From: Pseudomonadota bacterium
GTDB taxonomy: Bacteria > Pseudomonadota > Alphaproteobacteria > Sphingomonadales > Sphingomonadaceae
DNA: 64,000 nucleotides
Assembly: GCA_023391375.1 (NCBI GenBank)
Contig: JAEWBB010000012.1
Location: 1 to 64,000, forward strand
Direction: 5' to 3'
In this document: positions 1 through 8,814 of the stretch, in pieces
Layout of the letters: every line of letters begins with the position of its first letter
How positions within the stretch are numbered: position 1 is the first letter of the stretch
The notes under the pieces: generated by a model
The model's input: only the letters and a program-made list of their open reading frames with translations
Told to the model about the DNA's origin: nothing
Databases searched by the model: none
Made by a program: the position numbers and the translations under genes

Positions 1-573
1 GGTCTGGACCGCATCGCTCATCGAGCCGGCGACGACTTCGCCCTCGGCATTGCGGGTGATGGCCGCGATGTCCGCCTCGAACCGCACGGTCAGCAGGGCT
101 TCGCTGCGGTCGCTATGCGCTTCTGCAATCACCGCCTGGTCGATGGCAACGAGGCGGTTGTCGAGGGTCAGCCCGCGTTCGGCGCGATCGGCCGCCGCAC
201 TGGCGAACGTGTCGAAGACGTGCTGGTCGACGTGCGGTCGGAGCGTTTCGAGATCGCCGCGCCAGAACGCTTCCAGGATCATGCGGTAGGCCGCCTTCGC
301 GCCGTCGAGGAAACGCGCGACGTCGAAGGCCGGATCGGCCGCCAGCAGGGCGCGAACGCCCGGACCGGCCGTCGGGAGGTAGGACAGTTCGTCACTCTCG
401 GCCGGCGACTGGGGCGACACCGACGGCGTCACCGTCACCGGCTCGATCCGCGCATCCTGCTCGGCGGGCTTGAGAATCGGCTGCTGCTCATGGCCGCCAC
501 GCTCGCCCAGCACGCTGTAGAGTCGGAGGCCGATGAAGAGGGCGACGAGCGCGAAGATCACGATGGCAGTCAA
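1..573 (-). CDS. Tim44-like domain protein, 3' end outside window
   Basis: The reading frame runs from a TTG codon directly after an in-frame TGA and continues past the window edge, so about 191 N-terminal residues are visible. Residues 1-23 form one hydrophobic segment (MTAIVIFALVALFIGLRLYS), followed by a Pro/Ser-rich linker and an Ala/Asp-rich region that matches the Tim44/TimA family (NTF2-like fold) of alphaproteobacterial inner-membrane proteins. A GGGGAA ribosome-binding site precedes the TTG. It lies divergent from secB, the arrangement I associate with sphingomonads. In mitochondria Tim44 anchors the import motor; the bacterial role is poorly known, so function stays an inference. 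The missing C-terminus prevents checking the whole domain. Confidence 0.75.
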   Translation of the reverse strand, partial: MTAIVIFALVALFIGLRLYSVLGERGGHEQQPILKPAEQDARIEPVTVTPSVSPQSPAESDELSYLPTAGPGVRALLAADPAFDVARFLDGAKAAYRMILEAFWRGDLETLRPHVDQHVFDTFASAAADRAERGLTLDNRLVAIDQAVIAEAHSDRSEALLTVRFEADIAAITRNAEGEVVAGSMSDAVQT

Positions 574-803
574 TCAAATTCCCCGAGTGTTGGTACGCGG
601 CCGGCCAATCGGCGCCGGTCCGTTTCGTTTCCCTACATAATGCCGATAACGCGCGGATTCAAAGAGCGTGCCGTCCCGTCTTGCGGCAAGTCGCGGCTGG
701 CCCGCGCCATTGCGAACCCTTTCGCCCCCTGCTAGTCGCCCGCACCATACGAAGCGCCCGCCCCGCGGCGCGTCGAAACGCCACAAGACAAAGGCAAATT
801 TCG

Positions 804-1316
804 ATGAGCGATACCGATACCTCGACCCCGACTCCGAACGGCAATGGCGAGTTCGCCGGAGAAGGGCCGCAGGTGGCCGGCCTGGGCCAGTACATCAAGG
901 ATCTTTCGGTTGAGAACCCGAGTGCGCCGCAGGTCTTCCAGTGGGAGCAGACCCAGCCGCTCGACGTCCAGTTCAACATCAAGGTCAACCGGATCGCCGA
1001 CGACGTGCACGAAGTGGTCCTCAAGATCACCGTGACCGCCGCGTCGGACAAGGGCACGCACTACGTGGTCGACCTGAGCTACGCCGGCCTGTTCGGCGTG
1101 CGCGGCGTGCCGGAAGATGCGCTGGGCCCGTTCCTGCTGGTCGAAGCGCCGCGCCTTTTCTTCCCGTTCGCGCGTCAGATCGTGGCCGAACAGGTCACTA
1201 ACCTCGGCTTCCCGCCGCTGCTGCTCGACCCGATCGATTTCGGCCAGGTCTACCTGGCGCAGATGCAGGGCGAAGGCGAGTTCGCCGAGGCCCAGCCGTC
1301 GCCCACCGACGCCTGA
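804..1316 (+). CDS. secB: Protein-export chaperone SecB
   Basis: SecB is the tetrameric cytosolic chaperone that keeps precursors unfolded and hands them to SecA. The 170-residue product carries the family core: an N-terminal extension rich in Thr/Pro, then segments such as FNIKVNRIADDVHEVVLKIT and the C-terminal LGFPPLLLDPIDFGQVY, which is highly typical of SecB. The frame is open further upstream, but the ATG used here follows an AAAGG site and gives the usual length. It is the first gene of a + strand run secB-murJ-trpS; murJ begins about 20 bases after its stop. secA, its partner, is also in this window on the other strand but far away. Confidence 0.95.
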   Translation: MSDTDTSTPTPNGNGEFAGEGPQVAGLGQYIKDLSVENPSAPQVFQWEQTQPLDVQFNIKVNRIADDVHEVVLKITVTAASDKGTHYVVDLSYAGLFGVRGVPEDALGPFLLVEAPRLFFPFARQIVAEQVTNLGFPPLLLDPIDFGQVYLAQMQGEGEFAEAQPSPTDA

Positions 1317-1335
1317 AACCGTGGCCAACAAGCCG

Positions 1336-2907
1336 ATGAACCTCGTCAAGGCCACCGGGACCATCGGTGGCCTGACCCTGGTCAGTCGCGTGGCGGGCTT
1401 TGCCCGTGAAATGCTGATGAGCCGGGTGATGGGCGCCAGCTGGCAGGCGGACGCTTTCTTCGTCGCGTTTCGCCTCCCCAACACGTTTCGCCGATTGTTC
1501 GGTGAAGGCGCCTTCTCCGCCGGATTCGTGCCGCTTTACGCCCAGCGGCTGCACGGGCCGGGCGGCGACGCCGAGGCCAAGCATTTCTCGGAAGAAGTGC
1601 TGGCCGTGTTTGCGCCGACGCTGGTGCTGTTCACGCTGGTGTTCGAAGTCATCATGGGGCCGTTCGTGGCGCTGTTGTCCGGCTACACCGGCGAAAAGCT
1701 GGCCCTGGCCACCTTCTTGACCGGCATCACCTTCCCTTACCTCGTGCTGATCAGCCTCGTTTCGCTGTTCAGCGGTATCCTCAACAGTCTCGCCCGCTTC
1801 ACCGCGGCAGCCTTCGCGCCGGCGCTCCTCAACCTGGCGATGCTCTCAGCGCTGATCCTCGTGCCGACCGGCGGCCATGTCACCGCGACCGCGCTGGCGA
1901 TCGCCGTGACACTGGGCGGCGTCCTGCAACTCGGCCTCCTGATGGCGGCCTGCGCGCGTGCGGGGATCGTGCTGAAGTGGCGGCGACCCCGGATGACGGC
2001 CGGTGTGCGCCAGTTCGTCAGGGTGGTCGTCCCCGCGACGCTGGGTGCGGGCGTCTACCAGATCAGCGCCTTCATCGACACCTTCTTCCTGACCCGCATC
2101 GGCACCGGCGCGATGAGCTATTTCAACTATGCCGACCGCCTGAACCAGCTTCCGCTCGGCGTAATCGGCGCCGCGCTGGGCACCGCGATCCTGCCGCAGG
2201 TCAGCCGCCATGTCGGCGCCGGCGAGCATGAGCAGGCCGCCACCGTGCAAGGCCAGGCGGCCGAGCTGGCCATGCTCCTTTGCCTTCCTGCCGCGCTGGC
2301 GCTTGCCGTGGCTGCCGGTCCGCTGGTGTCGGCCCTGTTCCAGGGTGGCCAGTTCACCGCCGAAGACGCGCGCCTGTCGGCCCTGACCCTGGCGATCATC
2401 AGCCTCGGCCTTCCCGCCTACGTCTTGGTGAAGGTGCTGACCCCGGGATTCTACGCGCGCCAGGATACGGCCACGCCGGTCAAGACCGCTGCCTTCGTCT
2501 TGCTAGCCAACATCGGCCTCAACTTCGCGCTGATCCCGCCGTTCGGCATCGGCGGCCTGGCGGCCGCGATCGCCATCTGCAGCTGGCTCAACTGCCTTAT
2601 CCTCTACACCATCCTCCATCGGCGCGGACATTTCCGGATCCAGGGCTGGCTGGCCAGCCGCTTGATCCGTCAGATGATGGCCGCCGCCGCGATGGTCGCC
2701 GCGCTGTTCGCCATCAAGGTGGGCCTCTCGGGCTATTTCGCCGGGTCGGTCGGACACCGCATGCTCGGCGTCGTGGCACTCGTCGGTGGGGGCATGGCGG
2801 TCTATTTCCCGCTCGTCTGGCTGCTTGGTGGCACCGACAAGGAAGAACTGAAGGCGCTCGTGTCGCGCCGTGCGCGCCGCGCCAAGCTCGAAGAGGACCC
2901 CCAGTAA
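1336..2907 (+). CDS. murJ: Lipid II flippase MurJ
   Basis: MurJ is a multi-spanning inner-membrane flippase of the MOP superfamily that moves lipid II to the periplasmic face for peptidoglycan synthesis. The 523-residue product shows about 14 hydrophobic segments and the N-terminal family signature [19 protein letters not shown], then [14 protein letters not shown] and [16 protein letters not shown], which contain the conserved Arg residues of the central cavity. I chose the ATG aligning with the E. coli MNLLK start; a GTG five codons upstream is also possible, and neither has a strong ribosome-binding site. The stop codon overlaps the trpS start by one base (TAATG), suggesting translational coupling. 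Confidence 0.93.
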   Translation: MNLVKATGTIGGLTLVSRVAGFAREMLMSRVMGASWQADAFFVAFRLPNTFRRLFGEGAFSAGFVPLYAQRLHGPGGDAEAKHFSEEVLAVFAPTLVLFTLVFEVIMGPFVALLSGYTGEKLALATFLTGITFPYLVLISLVSLFSGILNSLARFTAAAFAPALLNLAMLSALILVPTGGHVTATALAIAVTLGGVLQLGLLMAACARAGIVLKWRRPRMTAGVRQFVRVVVPATLGAGVYQISAFIDTFFLTRIGTGAMSYFNYADRLNQLPLGVIGAALGTAILPQVSRHVGAGEHEQAATVQGQAAELAMLLCLPAALALAVAAGPLVSALFQGGQFTAEDARLSALTLAIISLGLPAYVLVKVLTPGFYARQDTATPVKTAAFVLLANIGLNFALIPPFGIGGLAAAIAICSWLNCLILYTILHRRGHFRIQGWLASRLIRQMMAAAAMVAALFAIKVGLSGYFAGSVGHRMLGVVALVGGGMAVYFPLVWLLGGTDKEELKALVSRRARRAKLEEDPQ

Positions 2908-3908
2908 TGGCCCGCCAACGCGTCGTTTCCGGCATCCAGCCGACCGGCGACCTGCACCTCGGCAACCTGCTCGGTGCAATCCTGCGCTGGGTTCGAATGC
3001 AGGACGAGGCGGAGTGCCTGTTCTTCCTCGCCGACCTTCACGCGCTGACCGTCGACGTCGACCCCGCCCAGCTGCGCGCCAACGTTCGCGAAATGGCGGC
3101 CGCCCTCCTGGCCAGCGGGATCGATCCGAAGAAATCGATCCTGTTCCGGCAGAGCGCGGTCACAGCCCATGCCGAATTGTCGTGGATCCTGCAGGGAACG
3201 GCCCGCATGGGCTGGCTCAACCGGATGACGCAGTTCAAGGACAAGAGCGGCAAGAACAAGGACAGCTCGTCGGTCGGCCTGTTCACCTATCCCGTCCTGC
3301 AGGCGGCGGACATCCTCGTCTACCAGGCGACACACGTGCCTGTGGGCGAGGACCAGAAGCAGCACATCGAGCTCGCTCGCGACATCGCGATGAAGTTCAA
3401 CAACGACTTCGATACCGAGCTGTTCACCGTGCCCGAGCCGTTTATCGGTGGCGGGACGGCGGCGCGCGTCATGTCCTTCCGCGACGGCAGCGCCAAGATG
3501 AGCAAGTCGGATCCGTCCGACATGAGCCGCATCAACCTGACCGACAGCGACGAGACGATCGCCCAAAAGGTCCGCAAGGCGAAGACCGATCCGGAGCCGC
3601 TACCCGCCGACCCGACAGAACTCGCCGGTCGCCCCGAGGCGCGGAACCTGGTCGGGATCATGGCCGCCGCGACCGCCCGCACCGAAGCCGAAGTCCTGGC
3701 CGACTTCGAAGGACAGGGTTTCGGCGCGTTCAAGCCCGCCCTCTCCGACGCGCTGGTAGCCTTGTTGTCGCCGCTCCGGATGCGCCTCGAGGAGTTGCGG
3801 CGAGACACCGGGATGCTCGACTCGATTCTTGCCGACGGGGCGGAGCGAGCCCGTGCGCTGGCCGCGCCGACCATGAGCGAAGCCTATCGGGCGGTCGGCC
3901 TGGCCTGA
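2907..3908 (+). CDS. trpS: Tryptophanyl-tRNA synthetase
   Basis: Class I synthetase charging tRNA-Trp with tryptophan in the cytoplasm. The 333-residue length is normal. The ATP-binding HIGH-like motif is HLGN at residues 17-20 and the KMSKS loop is intact at 197-201. The start overlaps the murJ stop by one base. Immediately downstream there is an intergenic stretch of about 180 bases leading to a sigma-54 promoter, so this is the end of the secB-murJ-trpS run. No obvious T-rich intrinsic terminator follows it. Confidence 0.96.
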   Translation: MARQRVVSGIQPTGDLHLGNLLGAILRWVRMQDEAECLFFLADLHALTVDVDPAQLRANVREMAAALLASGIDPKKSILFRQSAVTAHAELSWILQGTARMGWLNRMTQFKDKSGKNKDSSSVGLFTYPVLQAADILVYQATHVPVGEDQKQHIELARDIAMKFNNDFDTELFTVPEPFIGGGTAARVMSFRDGSAKMSKSDPSDMSRINLTDSDETIAQKVRKAKTDPEPLPADPTELAGRPEARNLVGIMAAATARTEAEVLADFEGQGFGAFKPALSDALVALLSPLRMRLEELRRDTGMLDSILADGAERARALAAPTMSEAYRAVGLA

Positions 3909-4034
3909 ACGGCGATTCGCGCCGCGCATCGGTTGGGAAATTCCACCAACAGTCGACGCGACGCACCAGTTCATCGGTTGCATCTTGAAATGCTGCAGTG
4001 CGGTATCCACTTGGGCGCGCTGGGTTCATGGCGT

Positions 4035-4051
4035 TTGGCACGGCGGTTGCA
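4035..4051 (+). promoter_or_regulatory. Sigma-54 (RpoN) promoter for the PspC-domain gene
   Basis: The 17 bases TTGGCACGGCGGTTGCA match the sigma-54 consensus YTGGCACGRNNNTTGCW at every defined position. The invariant GG (-24) and GC (-12) doublets are separated by exactly 10 bases. The expected transcription start is about 12 bases after the GC, some 30 bases before the pspC-like ATG. In enterobacteria the psp genes are sigma-54 dependent and PspF activated, so sequence and context agree. No enhancer sequence was identified by eye. Confidence 0.8.
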
Positions 4052-4091
4052 ACGTGTCTTGCCAACGACCCTTTGTTGGAAAGAGACCCAG

Positions 4092-4379
4092 ATGACGATC
4101 GTTCGCAAGACCAGCTATTTCAACCGTCCCGACACGATGCTCGGCGTATGCCAGGCGATCGGTGACGACATGGGGATCAACCCCAACTGGATCCGTGTCG
4201 CGTTTGCGGTCGCCTTCTTCTTCTACCCGTGGCAGGCCGCGCTGGCCTACGTCGGCCTCGGCGCGCTGGCTGCGCTGCTCCGTAAAGTGTGGCCGGACGA
4301 AGTGGCGTCGACCGACGCTGAAGGCCGCCATGCTCCGGCCGCGGAAAATCATGACAGCGAACTGAAGATTGCTGCCTGA
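4092..4379 (+). CDS. PspC-domain membrane protein (phage-shock type)
   Basis: A 95-residue protein with one PspC domain: residues 8-25 (YFNRPDTMLGVCQAIGDDMG) and the NPNWIRVAFAVAFFF block are typical of the family, followed by a second hydrophobic stretch and a charged tail. PspC proteins sit in the inner membrane and respond to envelope stress, in enterobacteria by titrating PspA from PspF. Here the gene stands alone, without pspA, pspB or pspF next to it, but has a perfect sigma-54 promoter and a GGAAAGAG ribosome-binding site. A strong hairpin follows the stop. It probably belongs to a split psp regulon; this is inferred from domain and promoter only. Confidence 0.85.
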   Translation: MTIVRKTSYFNRPDTMLGVCQAIGDDMGINPNWIRVAFAVAFFFYPWQAALAYVGLGALAALLRKVWPDEVASTDAEGRHAPAAENHDSELKIAA

Positions 4380-4391
4380 ATTGGGCGGGAG

Positions 4392-4418
4392 CGGCTCAAA
4401 ATGTCCCGTTTTGAGCCG
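4392..4418 (+). terminator. Inverted repeat after pspC-like gene
   Basis: A perfect 10-bp stem (CGGCTCAAAA and TTTTGAGCCG) with a 7-base loop begins 12 bases after the stop codon. The base of the stem is GC-rich and it is followed by a weak T-containing stretch (TTCCTTAAC). It probably ends the sigma-54 transcript, though the short U-tract makes it a weaker intrinsic terminator than others here. Confidence 0.55.
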
Positions 4419-4542
4419 TTCCTTAACTTCGCTGACCAAAAGGTGAAGGCCGCCTAAACCCTGTCTTTACGCCCTTGGGTTAGAACCCCTCCCCTAGACA
4501 CTGGCTCATCGAACAAGGTGGGCGAAGAGGAGTTCAGAGGCG

Positions 4543-5220
4543 ATGGCAGTGCAGACCGCGTTCCGGCAAGAGCCGCTCCGCGCATCGGAAGCGCAGCTCC
4601 TCCGGGTCGAGTCCGGCGGCACCGCCGCCCATCCCTATTACGAGCGCCTGCTGGCCGGCTTCGGCCACACCGCGTCGCGCAACCTGTCGGATGCCGTCCA
4701 CCTGTTCTGCGCGATCTACGGCCGCCACCCCGGCCTCATCGAACTCGCCCTCCAGGCCTGCGGCGGCGATTCCGCTCGCGACTGGCTGCGCGCCACGTCG
4801 GACGCGTTCGAGCGCGAACGGCTGTTCCTCGTCCGGTTGACCTCGGCGGTCGGCCCCTTGCCCTCCACGCCGGGCGCCGCACAGACCGAATCGACCCTTC
4901 TCGCCCAGCGCCACGCCCTCGAGACGCTGGTCGGGTCGGAACGCCGCGGGTGCGCGCTAGGCGCGGTCACCGCACTGGTTGCGGACTGGCCGTCGATCCG
5001 GGCCGTGCTCGGCCGCGCGGCTGACCGGCTGGGGGTCGAAGTGCCCGCCTGCGCGATGCCGGAGGTCGATTCGGTTGTTGCGGTGATCGACCAGGGCGTC
5101 GACGGGCTTGGACCCGAACGGGCGCTCGGCTTCGGCGGGGAGCAGCTGCTGCTCCAGAACCGCGGCCTGCTCGACCTGATCGAGGCGCGTGCCGACGCAC
5201 GGGACAAGGCCGAAGCCTGA
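4543..5220 (+). CDS. Unrecognised protein upstream of MoxR ATPase
   Basis: A 225-residue soluble protein I cannot assign to a family with confidence. It is predicted mostly helical, rich in Ala, Leu and Arg, without signal peptide, membrane segment or clear catalytic motif. Visible landmarks are HPYYERLLAGFGHTASRNLSDAVHLF near residue 30-55 and a C-terminal charged helix. The ATG follows a GAGGAGTTCAGAGG ribosome-binding region. It ends 38 bases before the MoxR start, on the same strand, so the two are probably cotranscribed. It may be a lineage-restricted conserved protein; codon use looks like its neighbours, with no sign of recent transfer. Confidence 0.6.
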   Translation: MAVQTAFRQEPLRASEAQLLRVESGGTAAHPYYERLLAGFGHTASRNLSDAVHLFCAIYGRHPGLIELALQACGGDSARDWLRATSDAFERERLFLVRLTSAVGPLPSTPGAAQTESTLLAQRHALETLVGSERRGCALGAVTALVADWPSIRAVLGRAADRLGVEVPACAMPEVDSVVAVIDQGVDGLGPERALGFGGEQLLLQNRGLLDLIEARADARDKAEA

Positions 5221-5258
5221 GGCTTGCGCTGGCCCGTCCCGCACCATAGGCGGGGCGC

Positions 5259-6101
5259 ATGCGCTTCGAAGGCACTTCCTCCTACGTCGCGACCGACGAC
5301 CTCAAGGTCGCGGTCAATGCCGCCGTCACCCTCCGCCGGCCGCTTCTGGTCAAGGGCGAGCCGGGAACGGGCAAGACCGTGCTGGCCGAAGAGATCGCCG
5401 CGGCGCTGAATGCCCCGCTGATCAGCTGGAACATCAAAAGCACGACGCGCGCCCACCAGGGCCTGTACGAATATGACGCGGTGGCGCGCCTGCGCGACGG
5501 GCAACTCGGCGATCCGCGGGTGCACGACATTTCCAACTACATCCGCAAGGGCAAGCTGTGGGAGGCGTTCACCTCGCCCACCCTGCCCGTCCTGCTGATC
5601 GACGAGATCGACAAGGCCGACATCGAGTTCCCCAACGACCTCCTCCAAGAGCTCGATCGGATGGAGTTCCATGTTTACGAGACGGGCGAAACGGTGAAGG
5701 CCGCCGAGCGCCCGGTGGTGGTCATCACCTCGAATAACGAGAAGGAATTGCCCGACGCGTTCCTGCGCCGTTGCTTCTTCCATTACATCCGCTTCCCCGA
5801 CCGCGAGACGATGCAGCAGATCGTCGACGTGCACTTCCCCGGCATCCAGACCTCGTTGGTCAGCCGCGCGCTGGAAATGTTCTACGAGATTCGCGACGTG
5901 CCGGGGCTGAAGAAGAAACCGTCGACCAGCGAACTGCTCGACTGGCTCAAACTGCTGATGCACGAGGACATGCCGCTGGAAGTGCTGGCCGGCGGTGACG
6001 TTCGCCAGGCCATTCCGCCGCTCCACGGCGCGCTGCTCAAGAACGAGCAGGACGTGATGCTGTTCGAACGGCTCGCCTTCATGAGCCGCCGTTCGAGCTA
6101 G
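5259..6101 (+). CDS. MoxR-family AAA+ ATPase
   Basis: A 280-residue single-domain AAA+ protein. Walker A is GEPGTGKT at 33-40, Walker B is LLIDEID within 112-118, and sensor 1 is VVITSNNEKELPDAFLRRC. MoxR ATPases act as chaperones that activate or insert cofactors into partner complexes, typically with a VWA-domain protein encoded next door. Here the VWA partner (COG3825-like) lies 1.5 kb downstream on the same strand, separated by a chemoreceptor gene in the opposite sense. The stop codon is three bases from the stop of that convergent gene. The substrate complex cannot be told from sequence. Confidence 0.9.
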   Translation: MRFEGTSSYVATDDLKVAVNAAVTLRRPLLVKGEPGTGKTVLAEEIAAALNAPLISWNIKSTTRAHQGLYEYDAVARLRDGQLGDPRVHDISNYIRKGKLWEAFTSPTLPVLLIDEIDKADIEFPNDLLQELDRMEFHVYETGETVKAAERPVVVITSNNEKELPDAFLRRCFFHYIRFPDRETMQQIVDVHFPGIQTSLVSRALEMFYEIRDVPGLKKKPSTSELLDWLKLLMHEDMPLEVLAGGDVRQAIPPLHGALLKNEQDVMLFERLAFMSRRSS

Positions 6102-6104
6102 CGT

Positions 6105-7520
6105 CTAGCGATTGGCCGTGACGCCGTCGTCGCGGTAGGCGATTTCGTAATTGCCCCAGCGGCGGCCCTTGACGAACAGCGGGACGAAGACGTTCTTCAC
6201 CGCCACCGCCGTATCGCCCAGCTCCATCCGGTAGGTGCCGAGCATCGCCGGTTTTTCGCTGAGCACGGCCTTGCGGGTCGTCTCGTCCATCAGGATCCGG
6301 CGATTGCGGCAGTTGGCCTCGTTCCACACGGGATCCGGACCCTGCGGCTTGCAGCGTTCGGTGAGGTGGGTCGGCAGGTAGCCGTTCACATCGGTGATGG
6401 CCGAGCCGATCACGTGACCATTGCGGACCTTATACTTGTCGAGCAGGGGCCGAATGTGGATGTCGGCCCATTCGCACAGACCGTTGTGATATTGGGCCGG
6501 GTTCGATCCTTCGATCAGCTTGTAGTCGCGGTCGAACACCTGCTCCATCGTCAGCTCGCCCGCGTCGATCGCCTGTTCCATCGCGGCGACGACTTCGCGC
6601 ATCGCTTCCTGGGTCATCAGGATCATCGGCGTGTCGTCGATTTCGGCGCCCGAATTGGCCAACGTATCGAGCATGCCATTCGACATCTGTTCGAGATGTC
6701 CGAGGCGCTTTTGGGCCTGGATCAGCGCCCCACCATTTTCGCGCGCATCGCCGGAGAATGCGGTGAGGCCGGCCTTCACCCGGTCGACACTGGTCTGGAT
6801 GAGGCTGGTCGAGTGCGCGATACCCTCGGTCTGGCGATCGACCATGGTGACGATCTCGGTCACTTCCCGGACGGTATCACTGATCTGGCCAAAGCCCGCT
6901 TGGGCAGCGCGGCTCTTCTCGACGCCGCTCTTGATTTCGGTCGTGACGGCGCTCGCCTCGCGGGTCAGGTCGCCGATCGTCTCGGCAATCTGGCTGGTCG
7001 CGCTGCGGGTATCGTGAGCCAGCTTCTTCACCTCGGCGGCGACAACCGCGAAGCTGCGGCCGGCATCCCCGGCACGCGCGGCCTCAATGGTGGCGTTGAG
7101 CGCTAGCATGTTGGTCTTGCGGGCGATCACCTCGATGGTCGAGCTGACCGACTGGACCTGGTTCATGGCCGTGGCGAAGCCGGCCATGCGCTCGCCCAGC
7201 TGGACGACGATTTCGGTCAGGCCCTTGAAGCCGGCGATGGTCGCTTCGATCGCGTCGCGGCCGGTCTCGAGCTTGAGCTTGGCCTGTTCGGACAGGAGGC
7301 GCGCCTCATCGGTCGAATCCGACACGCGACCCTGGTCGGCGAGCAGGCGCGTCGTCACTTCCTCGAGGCCGTCAAGCATGCGCAGGTGATCGTTGATGCG
7401 CTCCGCAACATCCTGGACGTAGCCGGCAACATCGCTGCATTCGATCGACAATGAGCCGCAATCGCGCGCCACCGTGCGGATCGCGTTTTCCGTGACTTCT
7501 TCGATACCTGCCGTCGCCAT
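6105..7520 (-). CDS. Soluble methyl-accepting chemotaxis protein
   Basis: A 471-residue chemoreceptor without transmembrane segments. Residues about 50-330 form the coiled-coil signalling domain, with the hairpin tip ([20 protein letters not shown] and following) at 129-165. The C-terminal 130 residues form a separate domain after the signalling tip, with [15 protein letters not shown] and the [18 protein letters not shown] / NEANCRNRR blocks known from other MCPs with a C-terminal Cache-like sensor. So the ligand module is cytoplasmic and C-terminal. No che or flagellar genes occur in the window. It interrupts the MoxR-VWA pair and is oriented against both, which suggests later insertion. 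Start ATG preceded by GGGGA. Confidence 0.9.
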   Translation of the reverse strand: MATAGIEEVTENAIRTVARDCGSLSIECSDVAGYVQDVAERINDHLRMLDGLEEVTTRLLADQGRVSDSTDEARLLSEQAKLKLETGRDAIEATIAGFKGLTEIVVQLGERMAGFATAMNQVQSVSSTIEVIARKTNMLALNATIEAARAGDAGRSFAVVAAEVKKLAHDTRSATSQIAETIGDLTREASAVTTEIKSGVEKSRAAQAGFGQISDTVREVTEIVTMVDRQTEGIAHSTSLIQTSVDRVKAGLTAFSGDARENGGALIQAQKRLGHLEQMSNGMLDTLANSGAEIDDTPMILMTQEAMREVVAAMEQAIDAGELTMEQVFDRDYKLIEGSNPAQYHNGLCEWADIHIRPLLDKYKVRNGHVIGSAITDVNGYLPTHLTERCKPQGPDPVWNEANCRNRRILMDETTRKAVLSEKPAMLGTYRMELGDTAVAVKNVFVPLFVKGRRWGNYEIAYRDDGVTANR

Positions 7521-7629
7521 GGGTATTCGTCCCCGTATTTTCTGGCATCGGGTTAGGCCGAAGGATTTAAAGAGCGGTTAACCACGGGAGCGCTTCTTCC
7601 GCGCGGCCAAGTCTGTAATAGCGACGGCC

Positions 7630-8811
7630 ATGTTCATTTCGTTCGTCGAGGCGCTGCGCAGGGGCGGCATCCAGGCCAGCCTGAAAGAACATCTGCTCCT
7701 GCTCGAAGCGCTCGACGCCGGGATCGCCGCGGCCAAGCCCGAGGAATTCTACTATCTCGCCCGCTCCGTGTTCGTCCACGACGAGAACCAGATCGACCGC
7801 TTCGACCGCGTCTTCGCCGCGGTGTTCAAGGGTCTGGTCGGCCCCGATGGCGAAGACGTTCGCGGCGACATCCCCGAGGAGTGGCTCAAACTATTGGCGG
7901 AAGCCTACCTTACGCCTGAGCAGATGGCCGAAATCCGGTCGCTGGGGTCGTGGGAAGAGATCATGGAGACGCTCAAGAAGCGGCTCGAGGAACAGCAGGG
8001 CCGACACCAGGGCGGTAACAAGTGGATCGGGACCGGCGGCACCTCCCCCTACGGCCATGGCGGCTACAACCCCGAAGGCGTGCGTATCGGTGGTCCGGGG
8101 CGGCACGGCCGGGCGATCAAGGTGTGGGAAAAGCGCGAGTTCAAGGATTTCGACGACACCCGCGAACTGGGCACCCGCAACATCAAGGTGGCACTGAAAC
8201 GCCTTCGCCGCTTCGCCCGCGAAGGCGCCGCGGACGAGCTCGACATCGACGGGACGATCGACGGCACCGCGCGGCAGGGGTGGCTCGACGTCCGGATGCG
8301 GCCCGAGCGGCACAATGCGGTGAAGCTCTTGCTGTTCCTCGACGTCGGCGGCTCGATGGATGCGCACATCAAGGTCGCCGAGGAGCTGTTCAGCGCGGCC
8401 CGGAGCGAGTTCAAGCACCTCGAGCACTACTACTTCCACAACTGCGTCTATGAAGGCGTGTGGAAGGACAATCGTCTGCGCCACGCCGAGCGCATCCCGA
8501 CCCACGACGTCATTCACAAGTTCGACAAGTCGCACAAGTTGGTGATCGTCGGCGACGCGGCAATGAGCCCTTACGAGATCACGCACCCCGGCGGCTCGAT
8601 CGAGCATTGGAACGAGGAAAGCGGCCAGGTTTGGCTCGAGCGGCTGAACGACCAATACCCGAGCGCCGCCTGGCTCAACCCCACGCCCGAAGCTTACTGG
8701 GGCCACTCCATGTCAACTCGCATCCTCAAACAGCTGATGCGCGACCGGATGTACGGCCTGACGCTGGAAGGGCTCGACCAGGCGATGCGGGAACTCAGCC
8801 GCAAGAAGTAG
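7630..8811 (+). CDS. VWA-domain (CoxE-like) protein, MoxR partner
   Basis: A 393-residue protein of the COG3825 type. The N-terminal half is helical and contains a Gly-rich linker (GGNKWIGTGGTSPYGHGGYN, 128-147); the C-terminal half is a von Willebrand A domain. The MIDAS metal motif reads DVGGS at 238-242, where many VWA domains have DxSxS, so the first Ser is replaced by Gly; I recall this as normal for the family. It is the expected partner of the MoxR ATPase upstream, and together they are thought to assemble or activate a client enzyme, but the client is not in this window. It stops three bases before the convergent namZ stop. Confidence 0.88.
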   Translation: MFISFVEALRRGGIQASLKEHLLLLEALDAGIAAAKPEEFYYLARSVFVHDENQIDRFDRVFAAVFKGLVGPDGEDVRGDIPEEWLKLLAEAYLTPEQMAEIRSLGSWEEIMETLKKRLEEQQGRHQGGNKWIGTGGTSPYGHGGYNPEGVRIGGPGRHGRAIKVWEKREFKDFDDTRELGTRNIKVALKRLRRFAREGAADELDIDGTIDGTARQGWLDVRMRPERHNAVKLLLFLDVGGSMDAHIKVAEELFSAARSEFKHLEHYYFHNCVYEGVWKDNRLRHAERIPTHDVIHKFDKSHKLVIVGDAAMSPYEITHPGGSIEHWNEESGQVWLERLNDQYPSAAWLNPTPEAYWGHSMSTRILKQLMRDRMYGLTLEGLDQAMRELSRKK

Positions 8812-8814
8812 CCG

